From assembly GCF_900312745.1 (NCBI RefSeq), contig NZ_OMPD01000013.1:124001-188000 (forward strand): DNA of 64,000 nt, in the 5' to 3' direction. The notes below the pieces were generated by a model. It saw only the letters and a list, made by a program, of their open reading frames with translations, was not told the DNA's origin and did no database searches. This document shows, piece by piece, positions 12,885 to 20,667 of this stretch (the stretch's first letter is position 1; each line of letters begins with the position of its first letter). This DNA comes from Aquimarina sp. AU58 (GTDB lineage Bacteria > Bacteroidota > Bacteroidia > Flavobacteriales > Flavobacteriaceae). The translations under genes were made by a program, and so were the position numbers.

Positions 12885-12910
12885 TGCTTTTTTTGAAAAG
12901 CACCAGTTTG
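12885..12910. repeat. Right copy of 26-bp boundary repeat with hairpin
   Basis: TGC(T)7GAAAAGCACCAGTTTG, 24/26 identical to 10366-10391. It continues into GACCCATTACC, which also occurs at 12744-12754 next to the transposon end, suggesting a third, truncated copy there. Confidence 0.5.
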
Positions 12911-12942
12911 ACCCATTACCGATATGGGTTACGCCCTTTTAA

Positions 12943-13215
12943 TTACCCCATAGAAGGGTTAATACTATTCGTTTTTTGGCCTTTTTTATAAAATCCAAAA
13001 GTAAATCCTACCGGTTCTGAGTACACAAAACTCTGGGTGAGCGTATCAAATTCTACAGGTGCATCCAATTCTTTCATGATACAAAGCGTACGATATAATT
13101 TGGTTTTAGAGATGCCTAACTTTGCTGCCAGTTCTATGGGAGATCCGGTAGCTTGCAAACGGATAAGCTGATCAATTCGCTCTATCAATTGTATTTGCTT
13201 TAACATGATATTCAT
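12943..13215 (-). CDS. Small winged-HTH DNA-binding protein
   Basis: The 90-aa protein starts MNIMLKQIQL (13215; Met4 is an alternative start at 13206). Residues about 8-60 (IERIDQLIRLQATGSPIELA, KLGISKTKLYRTLCIMKELD) form a winged helix-turn-helix of the HTH_11/DeoR-like type, followed by a beta-hairpin wing (VEFDTLTQSFVYSEPVGFTF). There is no sensor domain. It is divergent from the T9SS GH144-like gene across a 689-bp gap, so it may control itself or that gene; nothing in the sequence proves a target. Confidence 0.7.
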   Translation of the reverse strand: MNIMLKQIQLIERIDQLIRLQATGSPIELAAKLGISKTKLYRTLCIMKELDAPVEFDTLTQSFVYSEPVGFTFGFYKKGQKTNSINPSMG

Positions 13216-13904
13216 AACTATAGATTAAAAACGCATACTGTATTTCGAAAAATGATAATCGCTGCTTTTTGATTATATTTTTTACCCTATTGGTATCATA
13301 ATAAAAAGCGAAATTATGGTTTTTCCGTATTTAATATATGAGGAAAACCGTAAGTTCATTTTTTAATTCTGGAGATCATCATTTTCTATTTTACATTTGA
13401 TATCAGAACGTATGTTAAAAATCAATCTTAACGAAAAAAGGAAGTGTTTTTGTAATGAGTTTGGTTTGTCTAAAACATATGTATCCGTTTTATAAACGTT
13501 ACTCCTAGTATGGATACCGTCTATCCTGTATTTCTTTGACTTTAGAATTATCAAAAAACAGCCTTGTTAGGTACTAAATCCGTAAAAAAATCATCAATAT
13601 AGTAGCAATAAGTAGATAAATTCATACATCATATATACATTAATATGTTAAAAAACAGGGATTTACCTTATAAACATATGTTTGCAAATATTTGATTTTC
13701 AGAACATTATATTATTTTCATGTTTTCACTCAAAAAAAGAAGGTTACTAGTACAGATACATCATCTAACTTTATGAGAGTATTAAAATAGTAAAGTAAAT
13801 AGCCACACTTCACCTTTATTAATTCAATACAAAAATTAATCAATACAAAAAAAGCAAGGAAGTTTTTGCCCAAGAATTTAGTATTAACTTAACTATTATT
13901 AGGT
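13216..13904. other. 689-bp intergenic region, no convincing gene
   Basis: The very AT-rich gap separates the HTH gene from the divergent T9SS protein gene. The longest minus frame (63 codons, 13363-13554) lacks recognisable features. Candidate control elements are the palindrome AAACATATGTTT at 13672-13683 and an imperfect inverted repeat TATGGTTTTTCC/GGAAAACCGTA at 13315-13352. No clear TTTG/TAnnTTTG promoter pair was found. Confidence 0.4.
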
Positions 13905-16796
13905 ATGACGAAATTTATACAATTACTACTATTTGTTCTATTTATAAATTGTGTACAAGCACAAAAAGTTTATGAGGATTTTAATTCGAATACTGCTCAA
14001 CTTCAATGGATTGCTTCTAATGGTGTTTACGCCTTAGAAGGCAATCCTGAAAATAGTCAATCACAAATAGGCGCGTATACAAAATCACCTTCTCATCCAT
14101 ACAGCTTGTTCTTTGCATCCATAAATCAAGGAATAGACCTGACTACTTTTAATCAAATCAGAATTAAAATCTATAGTAGTTCGCTAAGATCATTTACCAT
14201 GAAACTAGAAGGAAATAATGGCGCGATAGAGAAAACCACAATGATTACAGAAATCAACAAGTGGGTCGAGTACGAATTTGATTTTAGTGAAGGTAGTTCT
14301 ATCACCGGATTAAACAAAATCATCTTGTTTTTTGATCCTGGTTCTAATCGTGGAGAGAAGTTTTACTTTGATGATATCGTTGCTTATACCGCCGACCAGG
14401 CAAATACTCAAATCGTTGATACTTTTGAAATTGGAGGTACAACCTGGAACAGTATTAATGGAGTTTTTAATACCGTTAATAACCCACAATCTTCACAAAC
14501 ACTTAATACAAGTGCTACTTGTGGTTTGTTTACAAAAAACGGTGCTGCGTATTCTTTTGTTTCAACTACTATCGGAACTATTGATTATAGTACTCACAAT
14601 GAATTACAAATCAAAATTCTACAAAATCAAAACCCCGGAAACGATCAATATACCAGGTTTACCGTAAAATTAGAAAACTCGGTTACCCAGGAATCTATTG
14701 AACGAAGAGGTTTTATAGGTAATACGAATACATGGACCACCTATTCTTTTGATTTTAGCTCGATTCCTCAAAATACTACATATGATAAACTATTAATCTT
14801 TTTTGGACATAACGATACTTCTAATACTAATTCCTTTTATTTTGATGATGTCCTTTTTAGAACAAAACGTACCTATCCGACAAATACTGCTCGTACTATA
14901 GATCAATTAACTCAGAATTCATACGAAGTATTCAAATTACTTAGAACCAATAAAGGTGCGTATCGGGATGCTAAGTTGATTTCTAATAATAATGATTATC
15001 ATCCGGGATCTACTGCATCTACAGGTATGGGATTGATCGCCTTATGTGTCGCCAATGAAAAAAACTGGGAGTCTAATGCTCCTGATTTGGTTATAAAAAC
15101 ATTAGAAACAATGACAGGGCATACTTCTGGATTTAATTTGGATACAAATGCCAGTGGTTTTGCCAGACACTTTTTTGACCTAAATAGTGGGGTAAGGGCC
15201 TGGAACTCTGAATATAGTTCTATAGATACCGCTATCCTCATGTCTGGAGCACTATTTGCAAAGGAGTATTTTTTAGACCCTTCTGCTCCTAACAGAGCTA
15301 CGACACAACAAAAGGACCGAATTACAACCCTTGTGAATCAATTATGGAATTCTATTACCTGGGATGAAGCTATAGAAAATCCAACTAATGGTACCATATA
15401 TAGAGATTTAGATAGTGCAGGAAAAGGTATTCCCGGTACAACAACTTTACCTTATAACGAGTATATCATTGTAGCCGATTTGATACATCGATCGGGATCT
15501 ACATCGGGCATAGCGCTGTGGGATAAGTTTTATAAAAACCCATATAATACAGATGGTAACGGCCAATATTTGCTTCCCAGAGCAACAGCAACCTACACTG
15601 CTCCCAATACCCAAGTAATCAACAACGAAACACTTACGGATAGTAGTGGCAATTTTGTTTCTAGTTTTTTAGTTCAATTTTCATATTACCTAATTCATGA
15701 CTTTGCATCTAATACTTCTTATGTTAACTATATGAAAAATGCAAAAAATGCTGACAAAAACTGGTGGAAATACGTTTCTGAAAATCAATATTACAGCCCT
15801 ATCACCAGGTCATCTTTTGAATGGGGGACAGGAGCAGGTGCCGCCAATGCAAAAAATGGCTATCATGCAGACAAAATTTATAATAATGATAATGACAATT
15901 GGACTAAAATCGTATCACCTCACATTATTGCCGGTTTTTTACCTGTTGATCAAAATGATGAGATTAAAAACGATATCCTTAATTTATACAAATCGGGAAA
16001 AGGAATCTATACATTGCCTAATGCCTCTCAAACCGAAATTTTATGGAGATACAGTAAAGAGGATATTAATTGGAAAGCAGAAACTATTCAAGGTGTAGAT
16101 TTTTCTACGATGCTTTTTGGTCTATATCATATAGAAGATCCTGGATTTTTTAAGAAATATAATAACTATACTATTACGGGATCTCCCCCTACAAATTCAG
16201 CCCCTACAAATGATGTAAAACTGCGTATTACCTTTGATAACTACCCCGAAGAAACTACATGGGAAATCAAAGATGCTAATAACGTGGTAATACACTCGGG
16301 AGGACCTTATGGTTCTCAAATAGATGGATCTACCCTTAATATAATCAAAACTCTTGATGAAGGATGTTATAATTTGGTATTCAAAGATACTTATGGTGAT
16401 GGGATTTGCTGTAGTTATGGTATTGGTTCTTACGAACTAACCAACAGTACTTCTGGTGCAGTGCTAGCTTCTGGTGGATCATTTACTTCTGAAGATATTA
16501 AAAATTTCTGTTTAGGAGATGCTACAACACATAACGTTAATGCTGGTACGAAAGCAAATTTAGAAACCTCCGATATTAGTATTCATCCTATTCCTGCAAA
16601 AGACTTTATCATAATTCGAATGAATACTACCAAGGATTCGAATTACAGAATCATTAATCATATCGGTCAGATGGTAAAAAAGGGAAAAGTATCTGAAAAC
16701 AGAATAGAATTAAGTGGCTTACCAGATGGAATGTATTTCTTTTCTGTTATATCAAATGACAAAAAATTAACCAAAAAGTTTATCATCAAACAATAA
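13905..16796 (+). CDS. T9SS-secreted multidomain protein with distant GH144-like core
   Basis: The 963-aa protein has a signal peptide ending VQAQ (about residue 20). Residues about 20-160 and 170-320 are two jelly-roll-like modules (WVEYEFDFSEG, KFYFDDIV) of the same kind as the repeats in the lipoprotein at 18622-20652. Residues about 325-760 look like an (alpha/alpha)6 barrel whose landmarks follow GH144 in order: an opening helix, GMGLIALCVANEKNW, a TLETMTG...GF helix, an acidic HFFDLNSGVRAWNSEYSSID strand, LWNSITWDE, and LPYNEYIIVADLIH. Residues about 775-870 form a beta domain with YGDGICCSYG. Residues about 885-963 are a type A T9SS sorting domain. I infer a surface glucan-active or glucan-binding protein. 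Catalytic residues cannot be assigned. Confidence 0.72.
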   Translation: MTKFIQLLLFVLFINCVQAQKVYEDFNSNTAQLQWIASNGVYALEGNPENSQSQIGAYTKSPSHPYSLFFASINQGIDLTTFNQIRIKIYSSSLRSFTMKLEGNNGAIEKTTMITEINKWVEYEFDFSEGSSITGLNKIILFFDPGSNRGEKFYFDDIVAYTADQANTQIVDTFEIGGTTWNSINGVFNTVNNPQSSQTLNTSATCGLFTKNGAAYSFVSTTIGTIDYSTHNELQIKILQNQNPGNDQYTRFTVKLENSVTQESIERRGFIGNTNTWTTYSFDFSSIPQNTTYDKLLIFFGHNDTSNTNSFYFDDVLFRTKRTYPTNTARTIDQLTQNSYEVFKLLRTNKGAYRDAKLISNNNDYHPGSTASTGMGLIALCVANEKNWESNAPDLVIKTLETMTGHTSGFNLDTNASGFARHFFDLNSGVRAWNSEYSSIDTAILMSGALFAKEYFLDPSAPNRATTQQKDRITTLVNQLWNSITWDEAIENPTNGTIYRDLDSAGKGIPGTTTLPYNEYIIVADLIHRSGSTSGIALWDKFYKNPYNTDGNGQYLLPRATATYTAPNTQVINNETLTDSSGNFVSSFLVQFSYYLIHDFASNTSYVNYMKNAKNADKNWWKYVSENQYYSPITRSSFEWGTGAGAANAKNGYHADKIYNNDNDNWTKIVSPHIIAGFLPVDQNDEIKNDILNLYKSGKGIYTLPNASQTEILWRYSKEDINWKAETIQGVDFSTMLFGLYHIEDPGFFKKYNNYTITGSPPTNSAPTNDVKLRITFDNYPEETTWEIKDANNVVIHSGGPYGSQIDGSTLNIIKTLDEGCYNLVFKDTYGDGICCSYGIGSYELTNSTSGAVLASGGSFTSEDIKNFCLGDATTHNVNAGTKANLETSDISIHPIPAKDFIIIRMNTTKDSNYRIINHIGQMVKKGKVSENRIELSGLPDGMYFFSVISNDKKLTKKFIIKQ

Positions 16797-16811
16797 CATA
16801 AATCTAATTAT

Positions 16812-16855
16812 TAAAAAAGACCCTGATACTATATCTTGTTATCGGGGTCTTTTTA
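16812..16855. terminator. Bidirectional terminator between convergent genes
   Basis: AAAAAGACCCTGAT and ATCGGGGTCTTTTT form a stem with one T-G wobble and flanking A and T runs. It lies between the T9SS gene (+) and the SSS symporter gene (-). Confidence 0.8.
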
Positions 16856-16875
16856 TATTCCTCTACCTTGGTCAA

Positions 16876-18462
16876 TCAAGAAAAATACACATAAACAGCT
16901 ATAACGAGCAGGCAAATTATTCCTCCTGCTACTTTTACATATTTCCAGGGAGTGATGTCCACTTGTTTTGTGTACTCTTGCTTATACTCTTCTTTTCTGG
17001 GGTAGAGTCTACCTATAATTAACATGATTATAATATTTAGCACAAATAATATTGCCATTACATGTAGAAAGTGTGGGTAGTTTTCTGCTCCAACTACAAA
17101 GGGTTTTAGTATAAACTGACTGATGATATATAATAAGGACCCTGAAATAATTCCAATTTTTGCTGCAATAGCCGGAACACGCTTGGTTACATATCCCACA
17201 ACAATAATAGTTAAAATCGGGATACTATAAATTCCATTTGCTTCTTGTAAATATCCAAACAATCCATTTGTTGCATACACCAAAAGAGGAGCAATACACA
17301 TTGATATTAATGCCAAAAGTATCCCGAAGGTCTTCCCTGCCTTAACTACCGCTTTTTCGCTTGCTTCCTTATTTACATACTCTTTGTAAATGTCTATCCC
17401 AAATAAAGTGACCGAGCTATTTAAAGCACTGTTAAATGAGCTTAAAATAGCCCCAAACAATACTGCAGCAAAAAAACCTACCAGAGATACGGGTAATACT
17501 TTACTTACCAGCATAGGATATGCTTCATCAGGATTTACAAGTTCTCCTTTAAACATATGAAATGCTATGATTCCTGGTAATACAACAATAACAGGTCCTA
17601 AAATCTTAATAAAAGATCCTAGTAAAAGACCTTTTTGGCCTTCTTTTAAATTTTTTGCCCCTAATGCTCTTTGAATAATTGCCTGATTAGTACCCCAATA
17701 AAACAACTGTACCAGCATCATCCCAGTAAAGATTGTTGAAAAAGGTACCGAAGCTTCTGGAGAACCTATAGCATTAAATTTTTCGGGATGAGATTCTAGC
17801 AACACATCAATCCCTCCTAATAAACTCCCATCTCCTATAGTGTATAATCCAAATATAGGGATCATTACTCCCCCTATTAACAATCCAATAGCATTTATGG
17901 TATCTGATACGGCTACTGCTTTTAAGCCTCCGAAAATCGCATAAATTGAACCTATACCTCCTATCGCCCATACTGTAATCCATAGAGCAGTAGTATCTGA
18001 TACTCCTATAAGCTCAGGAATATCAAACATTGTATTTATTGCTAATGCGCCCGAATATAAAACTGTTGGTAACAAGATAATCGCATATCCTGTTAAAAAT
18101 AGTCCAGACGTAATCGCTTTGGTTGTTCTATCATATCTTCTTTGTAAAAATTGGGGTATTGTAGTTATTCCTCCTTTAAGGTATCTGGGTAATAAAAATA
18201 TTGCAGTGACTACCATAGCTACAGCAGCTAGTGTCTCCCATACCATAACCAGAATTCCTTCTTTATAAGCAGCGCCGTTTAAACCTACTATTTGTTCTGT
18301 GGATAGGTTGGTTAATAATAAAGACCCCGCTATTACTGATGCTGTTAAACTACGTCCTCCTAAAAAATAGCCATCAGATGATTTTTCATTAGTATTTCTG
18401 GTTAGCATATATGAAATAATGCCAACAATAGCGGTAAAAGCTATAAATATAGTTACTCCCAT
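16876..18462 (-). CDS. Sodium/solute symporter (SSS family), probable glucose carrier of the glucan locus
   Basis: The 528-aa inner-membrane protein has about 14 hydrophobic segments. It is strikingly similar along its whole length to the symporter at 5823-7403, sharing uninterrupted strings such as SDGYFLGGRSLTASVIAGSL with small changes and FYWGTNQAIIQRALGAKNLK. It is the last gene of the glucan utilisation locus, separated from the lipoprotein gene by 159 bp with a terminator-like hairpin, so its expression may be partly independent. Import of the glucose released by the GH3 and GH97 enzymes is inferred. Confidence 0.9.
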   Translation of the reverse strand: MGVTIFIAFTAIVGIISYMLTRNTNEKSSDGYFLGGRSLTASVIAGSLLLTNLSTEQIVGLNGAAYKEGILVMVWETLAAVAMVVTAIFLLPRYLKGGITTIPQFLQRRYDRTTKAITSGLFLTGYAIILLPTVLYSGALAINTMFDIPELIGVSDTTALWITVWAIGGIGSIYAIFGGLKAVAVSDTINAIGLLIGGVMIPIFGLYTIGDGSLLGGIDVLLESHPEKFNAIGSPEASVPFSTIFTGMMLVQLFYWGTNQAIIQRALGAKNLKEGQKGLLLGSFIKILGPVIVVLPGIIAFHMFKGELVNPDEAYPMLVSKVLPVSLVGFFAAVLFGAILSSFNSALNSSVTLFGIDIYKEYVNKEASEKAVVKAGKTFGILLALISMCIAPLLVYATNGLFGYLQEANGIYSIPILTIIVVGYVTKRVPAIAAKIGIISGSLLYIISQFILKPFVVGAENYPHFLHVMAILFVLNIIIMLIIGRLYPRKEEYKQEYTKQVDITPWKYVKVAGGIICLLVIAVYVYFS

Positions 18463-18528
18463 GTTTTTAAGTTTTTGTTTTTATTTTGCTTTTCATAATC
18501 CCATCATCAAAGTTGGATTGTATATTTA

Positions 18529-18560
18529 AAAAGGGAGAGGAAAAATCCTCTCCCTTTATT
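18529..18560 (-). terminator. Intrinsic terminator after the repeat lipoprotein gene
   Basis: AAAGGGAGAGGA and TCCTCTCCCTTT form a 12-bp stem around AAAA, with A/T runs on both sides. It lies between the lipoprotein gene and the symporter gene on the minus strand, so it may attenuate rather than fully separate them. Confidence 0.75.
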
Positions 18561-18621
18561 GAATAACTCCAAACTATTCAGCTTAAATGGGATAACTGAA
18601 TTAAGGATTTATTTTATAGGG

Positions 18622-20652
18622 CTATGGAGTTACAAATTTTAGATCATCGATATGATAGGTATCAGTAGCTGTACCGTCTGATTGCCCGCCATTAAAAAAT
18701 AAGACTACTTTAGTATTTCCATTACCTGCCGCTGCACTAAAATCAAAAGTGTAGTTTTTCCATTCTCCCGCTACATCAATATTTCCCCATATCTCTACAG
18801 CTGTACCGCCTTCGAGTTTTGCTAATAAAGGAACGGTTTTACTCGAATGTATTTTAATACTCAATTTTGAATTCACTGATAAATCTATTACACCTCCAAA
18901 ATCAATAGCCAGATTATCCCAAGCATTGGTTCCATCATCAGTATATTCTCCGACGTTAGAGCTTCTATTGGAGCAGCTAACATTAGGGTTTGCAACTACG
19001 GGTACAAATCCAGGGCTGTCTCCCAGTTGAAAATTTTGTTGACAATCAAAATCACTTATAATACTAAGATCTGGAGTTACTCCTGCACAGTCTTCGACAA
19101 TTATACTACAATCCTTAGATGTGAATTTTATATCATCGATATAGTAGATGTCGGTAGCTGTACCATCTGATTGCCCGCCATTAAAAAACAAGACTACTTT
19201 AGTATTTCCATTACCTGCCGCTGCACTAAAATCAAAAGTGTAGTTTTTCCATTCTCCCGCTACATCAATATTTCCCCATATCTCTACAGCTGTACCGCCT
19301 TCGAGTTTTGCTAATAAAGGAACAGTTTTACTCGAATGTATTTTGATATTCAACTGTGAGTTAACCGATAAATCTATAGCCCCTCCAAAATCAATAGCCA
19401 GATTATCCCATGCATTGGTCCCATCATCGGTATATTCTCCTACAGATTCACTTGTATTAACACCACTTTTATTAGGGTTTTCTACTACAGGTACAAATCC
19501 AGGGCTATCTCCTAATTGAAAATTTTGTTGACATTCAAAATCACTTACAATGCTTAAATCTGCAATGATACCAGCACAAGGGTCTACAAATTCTTTAAAT
19601 CTAATATCATCTATATAATAAATATCTTCTGCTGTACCATCTGTCATACCTGCATTAAAAAACAACAGTACATTTGTGTTTCCTGCTCCAACAGCTGTTC
19701 TAAAATCAAAAGTATATTCTACCCATTGATCTATCGTACTTATCGTTTTTGTTATTTCAATAGGTGTCCCTCCATCAAGTTTTACCGTTAATGGGCCTGT
19801 CTTCTTGGTAAGAATCTTTATACTTAATTGTGAATTGGTAGATAAATCTATTGGAGATTCTAAGTCGATAAATAAATTATCGAAAGGCTCGGTTCCATTA
19901 TCTTTATATTCTCCTACAAATTGGCTCGTGTTGATTCCACTTTTGCTTGGGTTCGCTATAACGGGAGCTGTAGTATCCATGGTAGGGTCTCCCAGAAATA
20001 CATTTTGTTGACAATCAAAATCATTTAATATGCTCGAATCCTTTTGAGTATTTTCGCAAGGATCTGGAATGATAACTGACACATCAAAAAAGAGATCATC
20101 TAAAAAATAAATTTCTTTTGTGCCATCATTTTCTATACCCTGATTAAAGAATATTACAATCTTTGTATGATTTTGGTCTTTTTGATCACTAAAATCAAAC
20201 TGATACTCTATCCATTTATTATTACCATCAAGAGAGACTGTTATTTCTACCGGTACTGAAGTACCTCCTTCTAGCCTAACTTTTGCTTCTGCAGAAATAT
20301 CTGTTTTAATTTTGATTTTAAACAGTGCATGAGTAGATAAATCTATTGGTTCACCAAAATCTATTACCAAAGCATCCTGGGGTCCTGTACCATCGGTATA
20401 CTTACCAACAAACTTACTCTTATTAATTCCTATTTCATTTGGATTTCTAATCGCCTCTACATTAGGTAAAGTTTGGTTCGATTGACATTCAAAATCTGTA
20501 ACAATGCTAAGGTCTGTAACCACATTATCATTTTCGCATTGAGCATATGTTATGGTTTGCAATTCTTCTAAGTCATCCTCACACGATAAATTCAACACTA
20601 GTATCATAAAAAGGATACAATGTATACTCGAAAAAAACTTTACTATTTTCAT
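18622..20652 (-). CDS. Four-repeat surface lipoprotein, probable glycan-binding protein
   Basis: The 676-aa protein has a lipoprotein signal (lipobox LNLSC, Cys24). Four tandem modules of about 150 residues (roughly 45-192, 198-352, 360-510, 520-674) each run from a DLSIVSDFECQQN-type start through an IDLS...KLEGGT core to DIYYIDDIKF. The pattern (acidic loops, aromatic residues in WxxYxFDF, terminal beta strand) is that of carbohydrate-binding jelly rolls. Modules three and four are almost identical. Placement after the glycosidases of a SusCD locus, with no SusE/F-like gene visible, suggests it is the surface glycan-binding protein. No enzymatic motif is seen. Confidence 0.7.
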   Translation of the reverse strand: MKIVKFFSSIHCILFMILVLNLSCEDDLEELQTITYAQCENDNVVTDLSIVTDFECQSNQTLPNVEAIRNPNEIGINKSKFVGKYTDGTGPQDALVIDFGEPIDLSTHALFKIKIKTDISAEAKVRLEGGTSVPVEITVSLDGNNKWIEYQFDFSDQKDQNHTKIVIFFNQGIENDGTKEIYFLDDLFFDVSVIIPDPCENTQKDSSILNDFDCQQNVFLGDPTMDTTAPVIANPSKSGINTSQFVGEYKDNGTEPFDNLFIDLESPIDLSTNSQLSIKILTKKTGPLTVKLDGGTPIEITKTISTIDQWVEYTFDFRTAVGAGNTNVLLFFNAGMTDGTAEDIYYIDDIRFKEFVDPCAGIIADLSIVSDFECQQNFQLGDSPGFVPVVENPNKSGVNTSESVGEYTDDGTNAWDNLAIDFGGAIDLSVNSQLNIKIHSSKTVPLLAKLEGGTAVEIWGNIDVAGEWKNYTFDFSAAAGNGNTKVVLFFNGGQSDGTATDIYYIDDIKFTSKDCSIIVEDCAGVTPDLSIISDFDCQQNFQLGDSPGFVPVVANPNVSCSNRSSNVGEYTDDGTNAWDNLAIDFGGVIDLSVNSKLSIKIHSSKTVPLLAKLEGGTAVEIWGNIDVAGEWKNYTFDFSAAAGNGNTKVVLFFNGGQSDGTATDTYHIDDLKFVTP
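18678..18832. repeat. Recent internal duplication, copy in module 4
   Basis: About 155 bp here match 19167-19321 with only about one substitution (offset 489 bp = 163 codons), far closer than modules one and two. This indicates a recent duplication or gene conversion within the lipoprotein gene. Confidence 0.85.
19167..19321. repeat. Recent internal duplication, copy in module 3
   Basis: Partner of 18678-18832. Outside this core the two modules differ at scattered positions, for example in the CSNRSSN versus VNTSESV segment. Confidence 0.85.
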
Positions 20653-20667
20653 GATAAAAAATTTACA

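Noticed and set aside
13363-13554. Minus-strand 63-codon frame in the gap before the T9SS gene
   Set aside because: No recognisable motif, unusual composition rich in Lys/Asn/Ile as expected for translated AT-rich spacer, and no partner gene.
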